Source: Rhizobium lentis (GTDB lineage: Bacteria; Pseudomonadota; Alphaproteobacteria; Rhizobiales; Rhizobiaceae). From it: a DNA stretch of 64,000 nucleotides. The position numbers and the translations under genes were made by a program. Shown piece by piece: positions 45,974-54,605 of the stretch. Where the stretch lies: positions 205,902 to 269,901 of the forward strand of contig NZ_CP071458.1 in assembly GCF_017352135.1 (NCBI RefSeq). Direction: 5' to 3'. The notes under the pieces were generated by a model. The model had not been told where the DNA came from. It was given only the letters and a program-made list of their open reading frames with translations, and did not search any database. How positions within the stretch are numbered: the stretch's first letter is position 1; each line of letters opens with the position of its first letter.

Positions 45974-45997
45974 TTTAGTGGACCCTTCGTTAGAGCC
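45974..45997. promoter_or_regulatory. Candidate MocR box upstream of mocD
   Basis: TTAGTGGACCCTTCGTTAGAGCC matches the element before mocC (53871-53894) at 19 of 23 positions. The GTGGACC core is the type of half-site found for MocR-family regulators, which is why I link it to the mocR gene here. It is 41 bp before the mocD ATG. Confidence 0.5.
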
Positions 45998-46095
45998 GCC
46001 TTCGTCCTTTTCTCCAGAACCACTTCTTCCGCAAAAAAGTACGCAGCAATTCGTCCTGAACAACGCATATCCGGAACTCAGCACGTCTCAGATGG

Positions 46096-47595
46096 TTAAC
46101 CAGACGTCGGTTGTTTTTCAAAAGCGCCGCTATTTTCAGCATCAATGAATGCCGCTCGCAGGCAGGCAATTCCCTCCCGCATGGCCTTCAGGTCGATGCC
46201 CGCGTAACCCAGTATGGCGCCCTGTTCAGGTGGGCTGCTGAAAAACTGCCGCGAAAGCGGTGAGAAGTTCACGCCCTGTTTTTGTGCTGCGGCCCAAAGC
46301 GTCTCATCTTCGACTGCCTGCGTGAACCGACCGACAAGCTGCATACCGGCGTCACTTTCCTCGATAGAAAGCCAGCGATTGAGACTGCGGTGGCACATTG
46401 ATACAAACACCTTCTGGCGCTCAGCATAGAGGCGCCGCATCCGGCGAAGATGCGTGGCGAAGTAGCCCTCGCTGATAAAGTCGGCGAGCGCCGCCTGCAG
46501 CAGGAGAGATGGATAGTGTCCGGTGTTACTGGCGACCCGCTTAAAGCCGTCGGCGAGATGTGGGGGCACAACGACGAAACCAATCCTGAGAGACGGAAAG
46601 AGCGTCTTGGCAAACGTGCCCATGTAGATCACGCGGCCGGATTTGTCTAAGCCTTGCATCGCCGGTATCGGCCGCCCTCGAAAGCGATATTCGCTGTCGT
46701 AGTCGTCCTCAACGATCCAGGCATCATGCCTTTCGGCGATCTGGAGAAGCCGAAGCCGATCTTCCATGCGCATCACGCAACCTAGCGGCCACTGGCAAGA
46801 CGGCGTGACGAAGATCAGGCGCGGCGCTGGGCGAGCCTCATCGTCGAGCGACCAGCCATCCCGTCCGACCGGCAAGGGCACGAGCCTTGCTCCGGCGCTC
46901 AATAGCGCATTCTGAGCGCCAATGTAGCCGGGCTCTTCCATCCAGCAGACGTCTCCCTCATCGACGAGCACACGCGCGAGAATGTCCAGGGCAGCCTGGG
47001 TGCCATTGACAACGATCACCTGTTCTGGTCCGCAATCGACGCCGCGCGAAGCCTGCAAGTACTCCGCAATCGCTGTCTTCAGCCGAGGATGGCCCGTGAC
47101 CCAGTGATAGCCATAGAGGTCCTCCTGGGAGTAGCGGGTGTGCCGTTTGAGCAGTCGCGCCCACGTCGAGAAGGGAAAGCTTTTGATTTCTGGATATCCG
47201 GGATGGAATGCGATGTGACCGGGGGTCGTTCGGTCTCGAGGCTGCTTCGCCATCCTCGACCCTCGCGACGAGAGAGACGGCGCGCCGGTCTTGTCAAGAG
47301 CATTGCGCGCAGTCACAGCATCTGCAGGCAACGTCGCTACCCAGGTGCCCGATCCGGAGCGAGATTCAAGATAACCCTCAGCGAGTAGGGCATCGTAGGT
47401 ACTGATCACAGTGTTGCGGCTGACGCCGAGATCCTCAGCCATCAAACGAGTTGGGGGAAGGCGTGTGTCGGCCTTCAAACGACCGGCCAGTATTTCTGAG
47501 CGCAACTTCTCGTAAAGCTGCCGGTGCATCGGAACGCTGGCTTCTCTATCGAGAACAAGCATATCGGAGGGAAAGCGGGTGCGACATTTAGTCAA
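46096..47595 (-). CDS. mocR: MocR-type regulator (GntR HTH fused to aminotransferase-like domain)
   Basis: The 499-residue protein has an N-terminal GntR winged helix (about 15-85, MHRQLYEKLRSEILAGRL, RLMAEDLGVSRNTVISTYDA) and a C-terminal fold-type I aminotransferase domain with PLP contacts VEDDYDSEYRF and the lysine in YMGTFAKTLFPSLR. It is the family's founding arrangement. The start is TTG 47595 with GAGGGGACCAAT in front; ATG 47562 is an alternative without a ribosome site. It is divergent from mocB, a classic position for a local regulator. Confidence 0.88.
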   Translation of the reverse strand: MTKCRTRFPSDMLVLDREASVPMHRQLYEKLRSEILAGRLKADTRLPPTRLMAEDLGVSRNTVISTYDALLAEGYLESRSGSGTWVATLPADAVTARNALDKTGAPSLSSRGSRMAKQPRDRTTPGHIAFHPGYPEIKSFPFSTWARLLKRHTRYSQEDLYGYHWVTGHPRLKTAIAEYLQASRGVDCGPEQVIVVNGTQAALDILARVLVDEGDVCWMEEPGYIGAQNALLSAGARLVPLPVGRDGWSLDDEARPAPRLIFVTPSCQWPLGCVMRMEDRLRLLQIAERHDAWIVEDDYDSEYRFRGRPIPAMQGLDKSGRVIYMGTFAKTLFPSLRIGFVVVPPHLADGFKRVASNTGHYPSLLLQAALADFISEGYFATHLRRMRRLYAERQKVFVSMCHRSLNRWLSIEESDAGMQLVGRFTQAVEDETLWAAAQKQGVNFSPLSRQFFSSPPEQGAILGYAGIDLKAMREGIACLRAAFIDAENSGAFEKQPTSG

Positions 47596-47596
47596 A

Positions 47597-47622
47597 TTGG
47601 TCCCCTCAAAATCGTCTAAAGC
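47597..47622. promoter_or_regulatory. Candidate MocR box between mocR and mocB
   Basis: TTGGTCCCCTC followed by TCTAAAGC has the same layout as the boxes upstream of mocD and mocC (TGGACC core, then TTAGAGC-like). It overlaps the ribosome site of mocR, so it could mediate autoregulation as well as control of mocB. The match is weaker than between the other two. Confidence 0.35.
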
Positions 47623-47707
47623 TGCTCTTTCAGTTGAGCCAGTATCGCGTCAATCTTCGGCCTGTTCAAGTGCTGGATTTCCAGCGTCAAGAGCGGGGAG
47701 AAAAGAA

Positions 47708-48637
47708 GTGAAAAAAATTATCATAGGCGGCGCGATGGCCGTCCTCATGTCGACCTCTGCACATGCGGGGACCATCGGCGCCTCGATGGCGGTATTCGAC
47801 GACAAATTCGGGACGTTGCTGCGCAACGGCATGGAGGAGTACGCCAATACGCTTGAGAGCGTGGACCTGCAGATCGAAGACGCGCAGAATGACGTGGCTA
47901 AGCAGCAGAGCCAGGTCCAGAATTTTATTGCCGCTGGGGTGGATGCGATCATCGTGCAGCCGGTCGATACTGATGCGACAACCGTGATATCGAAGATCGC
48001 GGCCGATGCCGGCATGCCCCTGGTCTACGTCAACCGCGAACCGGTGAACGTCGACACTCTTCCGGAAACACAAGCTTTTGTGGCCTCGAACGAGGTGGAT
48101 TCCGGCACTTTACAGACCCAGGAAGTTTGCAGGCTCCTCAACGGAAAGGGAAAAGCCGTCGTGATAATCGGGGAGTTGTCGAACCAGGCGGCTCGCATGC
48201 GCACGAAAGATATTCATGACGTTCTCGCTACCGACAGGTGCAAGGGCATCGAGATCGTCGAAGAGCAGACAGCAAACTGGCAGCGCACCCAGGGCGCCGA
48301 CCTTATGACCAACTGGCTGTCTGCAGGCTTCGAATTCGATGCCGTAATTGCGAACAACGACGAGATGGCGATCGGCGCCATACAAGCCTTGAAAGCCGCA
48401 GGCCGTCCGATGGATTCAGTCGTGGTTGGCGGCATCGACGCCACCGATGATGCGCTGGCCGCAATGGCGGCCGAAGAACTGGACGTCAGCGTGTTCCAGG
48501 ACGCTATCGGTCAGGGCAAGGGTTCTATCGACGCCGCGCTCAAGCTCGCCAAGGGGGAGCCCGTAAAAAAGAAGATCTACATCCCCTTCGAGCTGGTCAC
48601 GAAGGAGAATCTAGCAAAGTTTCAGGGAAAGAATTGA
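47708..48637 (+). CDS. mocB: Rhizopine-binding periplasmic protein, MocB
   Basis: The start is GTG 47708 (GGGGAG about ten bases upstream), giving a 309-residue protein with signal peptide MKKIIIGGAMAVLMSTSAHA. The mature part is a LacI/RbsB-type binding protein (QSQVQNFIAAGVDAIIVQPV, NNDEMAIGAIQALKAAG, GGIDATDDALAAMAA). It would deliver the rhizopine to an ABC transporter. No permease or ATPase follows it. A close paralogue of the same length lies at 60599-61528. It is divergent from mocR. Confidence 0.85.
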   Translation: MKKIIIGGAMAVLMSTSAHAGTIGASMAVFDDKFGTLLRNGMEEYANTLESVDLQIEDAQNDVAKQQSQVQNFIAAGVDAIIVQPVDTDATTVISKIAADAGMPLVYVNREPVNVDTLPETQAFVASNEVDSGTLQTQEVCRLLNGKGKAVVIIGELSNQAARMRTKDIHDVLATDRCKGIEIVEEQTANWQRTQGADLMTNWLSAGFEFDAVIANNDEMAIGAIQALKAAGRPMDSVVVGGIDATDDALAAMAAEELDVSVFQDAIGQGKGSIDAALKLAKGEPVKKKIYIPFELVTKENLAKFQGKN

Positions 48638-48880
48638 CCTTGATCCGTGTGGACCTAACCGGAAATGCCGGAGCCCCAATGGCTCAGATGCTACCATCGT
48701 TAGCCGCCTGGCCGGCGGCAGATCGTGAGCCACTGATCAGGATTTCGAGGTTTGCCATGGCGACGGTGGCGACCATCGCCTGGTGATTTTGGTCCCGGAA
48801 CTGCAGTGATTCGACAACCAGCCCCCGCAACTTTCTGGATCCCTAATCCCGCGATGTTGCGTCTGCCAGGGCCAAAGACG

Positions 48881-48898
48881 GGTCCGCCGCGACGGACC
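48881..48898. promoter_or_regulatory. Palindrome upstream of mocA
   Basis: GGTCCG-CCGCGA-CGGACC is a perfect 6-bp inverted repeat with a 6-base centre, 32 bp before the mocA ATG. It again contains GGTCC/GGACC, like the candidate MocR boxes, but as an inverted pair. It could be an operator; no spacing data support a match to the other boxes. Confidence 0.4.
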
Positions 48899-48929
48899 GA
48901 TATTTAAACTCTTACCGCAGGATTAAGTT

Positions 48930-49850
48930 ATGAGGGAATTCCGTCTTGGTTTGATCGGTGCTGGCCGCATGGGTCAGGTACATTTGCGAGCGGCTTCTGA
49001 GAGTTTGCTCGTGGAAGTCACGGCTGTGGTCGAACCGGTAGCCGCTACGAGGCTTGCGTTGGAACGCAGTGGTATCAAAACTTACGAAACCGCGGATGAA
49101 ATGATTGACGCAGGCGAGATCGAGGGAGTTCTCATCGCGACTCCCAGCAAGACGCATGTGGAAAATATTAGGAACATAGCTGCACGCGGCTTGCCAATCC
49201 TCTGCGAGAAGCCCTGCGGCGTCACTGCCGAAGAAGCTCGCAAGGCAGCCGAGGCGGCCGAACAATTCAAAGTGCACTTGCAGATTGGATACTGGCGGCG
49301 GTTCGTTCCTGAACTGGAGAAACTGCGACAGAATATTCGGAGCGGCCTGCTTGGTGAGCCTTACCTCATATCTTGCTTCCAATGGGACGAAACTCCCCCT
49401 GCGGCCTCATTTCGAGCCACTGGAGGCGGGGCGCTTATCGATATGGGCGTTCATGAATTTGACCAGTTGCGCTGGCTTACGGGTCAGGAACCAAGCAATT
49501 TCCGGGTTGCCGCCTCGAAAACGACTTTCGCAGGAAAGGTGGAAGGTGATCCGGATGCTGTTCAGCTGCTTTGCGATCTTTCAGGCGGTGGCGTCGGTCT
49601 GGTTTCTCTGGGGCGGAGATTTCCACCTGGGGACGCGTGCTGGGCTCAGGTCTTCGGCACCTCAGGCTTCGAAGAAGCTCGCTTTTTCTGGCCCCCAAAT
49701 GGAGAGGCGGTATTCTTAACTGCGTTACGGAGCCAGCTTGAAGATTTCGTCCAAGCGGCACGCGGTGGAGTCTCCCAAGGTGCAACCGCACAAGACGCCG
49801 TCACCGCGCTCGCCATCGCAGAAGCAGCCACTGAAGTACTCTCGGTGTGA
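48930..49850 (+). CDS. mocA: Gfo/Idh/MocA-family dehydrogenase, MocA
   Basis: The 306-residue enzyme has the Rossmann start LGLIGAGRMGQVHLRA, the EKP motif in ILCEKPCGVTAEEA, and a catalytic-type His in DMGVHEFDQLRW. The family oxidises inositols and sugars with NAD. MocA is the rhizopine-catabolism member and would oxidise the inosamine or its product to a keto form. It lies 292 bp after mocB on the same strand, with a palindrome in the gap. Confidence 0.85.
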   Translation: MREFRLGLIGAGRMGQVHLRAASESLLVEVTAVVEPVAATRLALERSGIKTYETADEMIDAGEIEGVLIATPSKTHVENIRNIAARGLPILCEKPCGVTAEEARKAAEAAEQFKVHLQIGYWRRFVPELEKLRQNIRSGLLGEPYLISCFQWDETPPAASFRATGGGALIDMGVHEFDQLRWLTGQEPSNFRVAASKTTFAGKVEGDPDAVQLLCDLSGGGVGLVSLGRRFPPGDACWAQVFGTSGFEEARFFWPPNGEAVFLTALRSQLEDFVQAARGGVSQGATAQDAVTALAIAEAATEVLSV

Positions 49851-50027
49851 ACTAATCAGCTATAGGCAGAGATAGGCGATCAGCTATCGGTCGATGCTGT
49901 TTGCACGAGGGGGCCGCAAAGCACAGGCGATTGTCGAAAGGCAGTTAGCATCTCATGCGGCCATGGGCGAGAAAAATTCGCAACGCTGGCTGCTGTAGCC
50001 GGCTTATCTACGGGAGAGACCAAAAGA

Positions 50028-50912
50028 ATGACCAGAAGCGACGAACGAGAGACCATACCCCCCTCCGTTGTCGTCAATATCGACGACGTCGGCATGTGTC
50101 ACGGGGCCAATCAAGCCTATCTTGAACTGCGTCGGCTTGGAGCGGTGGACTCAGGTTCCGTCATGGTGCCGTGTCCATGGTTTCTGGAAATCGCCGAGGC
50201 TGGCGTCCTAGAACCAGGTTTAAATCTTGGGATCCATCTCACGCTCACATCGGAAAAGCGCCACTACCGGTGGCGGCCTCTAACGAAGGCTACGGCTGCA
50301 TCGGGTCTGACGGATCGATACGGCTTCATGTGGCAGAGTGTTGCCGAGTTGCGGCGCTACGCTCATCCGGATGCGGTCGAAGCGGAGATGCGCGCTCAAG
50401 TCGAGGCGTTTCTCGCGGCCGGCCTGACTCCTTCGCATATCGATGGCCATATGGGGGGCGTCTTTTCACCAGAGTTTGTGGACCGATATGTCGCGCTGTG
50501 CCTGGAGTTTGACCTGCCCGCGCTGTTTCCTGCAACGATCGCAGCATATGGACCAAAGCACAATCTGGGCGAGGTCGATCAGGATTCTTATACGAATGGA
50601 GCCGATCGGCTAATCGCCGCGGGCGGAATTCTCGCATGCAGAGCTCTCGAGACCCCGTGGCACAGAAGGGAACCTGCGCCCGATCGCTACCGAAACCTCT
50701 ACGAACAAATCGGACCTGGGCTTAACTTCCTTTGTCTGCATGCAAACGCGGTTGGAGAGATCGAGGCAATTGAACCCGATACCGCGCAAATCAGAATTGA
50801 AGAATTTGAGCTTTTGAAGGACCCAACGTTTCGCAGTTGGGCCGACAGCCTTCCAGTTCGGCGCGCCTCATTGCGAGAGCTTATGGCAGCCGATCGTCCG
50901 GGCTCCCAGTAG
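50028..50912 (+). CDS. ChbG/HpnK (YdjC) family carbohydrate deacetylase
   Basis: The 294-residue protein has the family metal-binding motifs: [12 protein letters not shown] at the start, [12 protein letters not shown] and [11 protein letters not shown]. These enzymes remove acetyl groups from N-acetyl sugars. It is placed between mocA and the second dehydrogenase in a rhizopine cluster, where it could deacetylate an N-acetylated inosamine; that substrate is a guess. The start ATG 50028 has GGGAGAGACC upstream. All motif residues are present. Confidence 0.8.
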   Translation: MTRSDERETIPPSVVVNIDDVGMCHGANQAYLELRRLGAVDSGSVMVPCPWFLEIAEAGVLEPGLNLGIHLTLTSEKRHYRWRPLTKATAASGLTDRYGFMWQSVAELRRYAHPDAVEAEMRAQVEAFLAAGLTPSHIDGHMGGVFSPEFVDRYVALCLEFDLPALFPATIAAYGPKHNLGEVDQDSYTNGADRLIAAGGILACRALETPWHRREPAPDRYRNLYEQIGPGLNFLCLHANAVGEIEAIEPDTAQIRIEEFELLKDPTFRSWADSLPVRRASLRELMAADRPGSQ

Positions 50913-51573
50913 TATAGCTATGACAGCGTGTTACGCTTGTTGTGCGAAGCCGCCAACTTCGCTAGGCGATGTTCGATTTCGAACGGACGTCGGGGCAGAA
51001 CTCGCCACTGAACATCCTTGACGCCACCACAGAATTCCAAAAGATCGTCTTCGCCGCGAGCGGTTAAATATCGCGTGGGACATCGTCAGCCGCCTCAACA
51101 GCTGGATCTCGCGACTTCGCGTCATGACGCTTTCGACGTCGAGCCGCATGGCGTTCGGCCGCCCCTTGCAGAGCCGAGTGATTTTCGCGGCTATTGACGC
51201 AATCGATCCGGATGCGGCGGCCGTCGCGTGCGGCGCCTTTGTCGGCGCCGCAGCGGGCGGTCGCCCGGACCATTCTGGCCTGACTGACCCCGTCATGGCC
51301 GAATGTTGTGTCGAAGACACTGCGCGACAAGCGGTCAATGCTGGATGTCGTGGATAAGAATCTCGGATGGGGTGCCTGAAACGAAAGCGGTGATCGACTG
51401 GCTAAACCGCGCACGGGGTCAGCTCGCATCCGTCTTCACTGACAAATCGACCAGCAGCAAGTCGCCCTCGTAGACTTGCCTCGGGAGATGGCGTTTTAGA
51501 CCGATCGTGAACGCTTGGAACGCTGCGGCAGCGGGACCCCGGCGATTGCAAGCGGAACTGCAATGCCCAACCG
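50913..51573. other. Stretch between convergent moc genes, no gene supported
   Basis: Several overlapping frames exist but none has a family resemblance. A minus-strand segment near 50940-51070 reads RYLTARGEDDLLEFCGGVKDV and LPRRPFEIEHRLAKLA, which looks like the end of a lost protein. No IS ends or strong hairpins were seen. Confidence 0.35.
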
Positions 51574-52578
51574 CTACAAGGGTTCGGCGATACCGCTTTT
51601 GACAGAACGCTGAATCGCATCAATCACCTTCATGGTTCCAAGCGACCATTCGAGTTCGATTGGCAAAGAGCGCCCGGAGCGTACCGCCGCGCTGAACCGC
51701 TCCGCTTGGAGGCGATACTGGTCGGCCGGCGCGACCAGCCTAGTCTCGGCTGCGGCCCCTGCGAGTTTGCTCCCATCGTCCAACTGGATCCTGCAAAGAT
51801 CATCTGGCGTTGGATTGAAGGGATTGCTGAGGCTGAGTGACTTACGGGTGCCAAAGATTTCGACGTGATGACGCAATGCCAGTTGTGTTGAGACCATAAG
51901 CGTTGCATGGCGCGCCCGCGGAAAACTGAGGATAGCGCTCGTCAGCCGATCAACACCGAAATCAGGGTCGAAGGCGCTAACAGCAAATACCCTTTCGGGT
52001 TCGGCGCCGAAGACCAGCCGGGCGGCAGCGATCGGATAAACACCGAGATCATACAGCGCTCCTCCGCCGATTGCGGCGTTATTGACGATGCTCTTGGGAT
52101 CGAGATTGATTTCAGTGAACACTCCCGTCACAGCGCGTACTTCACCGATTTCGCCGGAAGCGACAATGCCGAGCGTTTCGTCCCACTGCCGGTGCGCCTG
52201 GATCATAACCGCCTCCTGGATCAGCCGGCCCGTCCGATCCCGGCAGTCGATAAGGCGGTTCAGTTCCCCGACATCCAAAGCCAAGGGCTTCTCGCACAGA
52301 ACATCCTTGCCCGCCTCGGCGGCACGGATCGCCCATTCAACGTGGAGGTGGTTTGGCAGTGGGATATAAACGGCTTCAATGTCGGGGTCTGCCAGGATCG
52401 CATCGTATGACCCGTAGCTACGTTTTAAGCCCAGACGGCTCGCCGCAGCCTGCGCCTTGTCCGCATCGCGCGATGCGATCGCCACCACTTCGAGCCCCTC
52501 GGCACGTGACATCGCCGGAATGACTTTCTCAAGGGCGATTGCGGCCGTACCAATTATTCCCCAGCGTACTGGCTGCAT
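51574..52578 (-). CDS. Second Gfo/Idh/MocA-family dehydrogenase
   Basis: The 334-residue enzyme begins WGIIGTAAIALEKVIPAM (Rossmann), has EKP in VLCEKPLALDVGEL and the catalytic-type region GGALYDLGVYPIAAARLV. The middle Tyr/His pattern is closest to the glucose-fructose oxidoreductase / deoxyfluoro-inositol type. It probably oxidises another polyol step in the same pathway as mocA. It lies on the minus strand, in the direction opposite to mocB-mocA, next to mocC. An inverted repeat sits just upstream. Confidence 0.75.
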   Translation of the reverse strand: MQPVRWGIIGTAAIALEKVIPAMSRAEGLEVVAIASRDADKAQAAASRLGLKRSYGSYDAILADPDIEAVYIPLPNHLHVEWAIRAAEAGKDVLCEKPLALDVGELNRLIDCRDRTGRLIQEAVMIQAHRQWDETLGIVASGEIGEVRAVTGVFTEINLDPKSIVNNAAIGGGALYDLGVYPIAAARLVFGAEPERVFAVSAFDPDFGVDRLTSAILSFPRARHATLMVSTQLALRHHVEIFGTRKSLSLSNPFNPTPDDLCRIQLDDGSKLAGAAAETRLVAPADQYRLQAERFSAAVRSGRSLPIELEWSLGTMKVIDAIQRSVKSGIAEPL

Positions 52579-52595
52579 AGCTTCCTCATCCTATT

Positions 52596-52638
52596 CGAGC
52601 AACGTGGTTCCGCCAAGGGCGACTATGCGCGTTGCTCG
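52596..52638. promoter_or_regulatory. Inverted repeat upstream of the second dehydrogenase
   Basis: CGAGCAACG (52596-52604) and CGTTGCTCG (52630-52638) are perfect 9-bp arms spaced by 25 bp. The near arm is 18 bp from the ATG at 52578. It could be an operator or form a leader hairpin. Confidence 0.4.
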
Positions 52639-52913
52639 TTTCATAGACATCCCGGCTGCTGGCGGATCAACGTCAAGAGCCTCGGTAGGACGTTTACTGC
52701 GACGCCCCGTTCTCATCCGAGCCAACCATCAGTCATTGCCGTAGGGCGTCGGCCCTTCCACGTCTGAATCTTCCGATCTCGAAGATAGGAATTTTACGGG
52801 GCGACACGCCTTGCAACGTATCGCCCCGAGCCGCGGGCCCCGGAGGATTCAGTCGCCCGCGGGTTAAATGTTGCCCGATGCGCGTTAGGTCGACATCCTT
52901 GTGCCGATGCTGG

Positions 52914-53801
52914 TCACAAGCCGGCCGTTGCAATCATTCTGGCCAAGTTTTCGTGGCCCATTGTAGCGTAAGTTAACGGATTGGCCTTTTTCGGATCCTG
53001 CTCTGCTTCAACAACGAGCCAGCCGCTATAGTTCGTTTTAGCCAGCGCTTTTAAGATAGCGGGAAAATCAACGCTGCCATCGCCAGGAACGGTAAAGATC
53101 CCCTCCAAAACGGCGTCCATGAAACTGAGGTCCTCCTCCCGCGCTTTTCGAAGAACATCAACACGAACGTCCTTGCAATGCACATGGACGATACGCTCCG
53201 CATGGCGACCGCAAAGACCGACAGGATCGCCGCCACTGAAGGCACTGTGTCCGCTGTCGAATAGAAGGCCAACGGAATCTCCCGTGACGGACATAAGCCG
53301 GTCAACCTCGCCGTCGGTCTCGACAATGGTCCCCATATGATGGTGATAAGCTAGACCAACGCCGAATTCCGCCATCCGTTCTGCGAGTTCCGTGAGCTTC
53401 CGGCCATAGCCCTTCCATTCTTCATCCCTAAGTCGCGGGCGTTTCGAAATTGGCTGCCAGATGCCGTCGTGCCGACCCATAGACGTGTCAGCGTAGACAG
53501 CGTACTTCGCCCCAAGATCCCTGAGCAGCGTCAGATGCCCCAGGATGGCGTCGAACTCCGCCTCGACATCGCGCTCGTACAGGCGGCCGTCCCACCAACC
53601 GCCGGCGAGTTGAAGCTGATGAGCGGCGAGTACACCTTTCAAAACTCCGCTCTCGCGGGGGTATTTGCCGCCCAACTCGGTCCCTGCATAACCCGCCTGC
53701 CTCATTTCGGAAAGGCACTGCTCCAACGGGGTGTCGCCGCCGAGATCGGGAACGTCATCGTTCGTCCAAGTGATAGGGTTGATGGCAATCTTGACAAACA
53801 T
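52914..53801 (-). CDS. mocC: Inosose dehydratase/isomerase family protein, MocC (IolE-like)
   Basis: ATG 53801 follows AAGGAAACGACAA and gives a 295-residue TIM-barrel protein, MFVKIAINPITWTNDDVPDL, with LGGKYPRESG, GLAYHHHMGTIVET (metal ligands), LFDSGHSAFSGGDP and VHCKDVR. It is the AP endonuclease/IolE fold and acts on inosose in inositol breakdown; MocC is the rhizopine member. The frame opens at 53846. A GGACC box lies 70 bp upstream, nearly identical to that before mocD. Confidence 0.85.
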   Translation of the reverse strand: MFVKIAINPITWTNDDVPDLGGDTPLEQCLSEMRQAGYAGTELGGKYPRESGVLKGVLAAHQLQLAGGWWDGRLYERDVEAEFDAILGHLTLLRDLGAKYAVYADTSMGRHDGIWQPISKRPRLRDEEWKGYGRKLTELAERMAEFGVGLAYHHHMGTIVETDGEVDRLMSVTGDSVGLLFDSGHSAFSGGDPVGLCGRHAERIVHVHCKDVRVDVLRKAREEDLSFMDAVLEGIFTVPGDGSVDFPAILKALAKTNYSGWLVVEAEQDPKKANPLTYATMGHENLARMIATAGL

Positions 53802-53870
53802 TTGTCGTTTCCTTCGTGCCGTTTTCACAGCGGGTTCCTCCCGCAATACTTATGGCTGATTTCCTAGATC

Positions 53871-53894
53871 ATTATTGGACCTTTAGTTAGAGCC
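53871..53894. promoter_or_regulatory. Candidate MocR box upstream of mocC
   Basis: ATTATTGGACCTTTAG is followed by TTAGAGCC. It agrees with the element upstream of mocD (45974-45997) at 19 of 23 positions. Two genes of one pathway 8 kb apart share it, which argues for common control. Confidence 0.5.
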
Positions 53895-54039
53895 AATTCT
53901 TCGCGTTTGGACAGGTCCGCCCTCCGATACTGCACGATCGGGCGAAGGTCTGTGCCACCCGATGGCTTTGGTTCTGGCTGTCATGGCCGCGGGCGCTTCG
54001 GTTTTGGCGCTCGAGCGTAGTCAGATCCTCTGACGCCTG

Positions 54040-54450
54040 GCGCGATTTAATCGGGCGGCATCGAGCAGCCGAGCCGCTTGTGGAAATCCGGGTACTTGCG
54101 GGCGAACTTTGAAAGAAACGCTGGGGAAGCACGCCGGTAGTTGCCGGAGAGTCGGCGCCGATCCTGATCTGCCAGATGGTCTTGCCGGCCACCGCCGTGG
54201 TGATCTCAGTGGAAAGTTTAACCTCGCTCAAAATCCCAACGCAGTGCTAGCAGAAGGTCTTCCCTGCCCTTGTCAGTTCACCCGCCCGGTTGAGCGGATG
54301 AAGAGCGGGCAGCGGAGTTTGCGCTTCAGCGCCTGCACATGTTGGAGGGCACCGCCTGGCGATGTGCACCTTGGCTGCATTTCCGTTTGGGTCCGCAACC
54401 TCCGCCGAAGACCTTAGATGCCTCCTCAGAGGCTCAGGGGGTTGCCATCT
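54040..54450 (-). pseudogene. Relic of a LysR-family regulator
   Basis: Three minus-strand pieces in changing frames fit a LysR protein. One near 54300-54340 reads LKRKLRCPLFIRSTGRV, the end of the HTH domain (usually LERxLGxPLFxRxxRxVxLTxAG). Another, near 54150-54190, reads QIRIGADSPATTGVLP, the start of the effector-binding domain. A third reads KFARKYPDFHKRLG. At least three frameshifts separate them, so the gene is dead. Confidence 0.5.
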
Positions 54451-54605
54451 AAGGCGTGAACCCTCGGTTAAACAATGTCGAACAATAGGTGTTGTAAGTA
54501 AAATGAGATGGTAGCGCACACGAAGTTTCTCGATGATTGCCGTTTGATCCGACAAATCACCCGGGCCACGGTGGCCCGATTAACGGGCCGCAAATTGTGA
54601 CAGCT

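Noticed and set aside
52796..52830. GGGGCGA...TCGCCCC stem after mocC
   Set aside because: The loop is long and no T-run follows on the minus strand, so a terminator cannot be supported.
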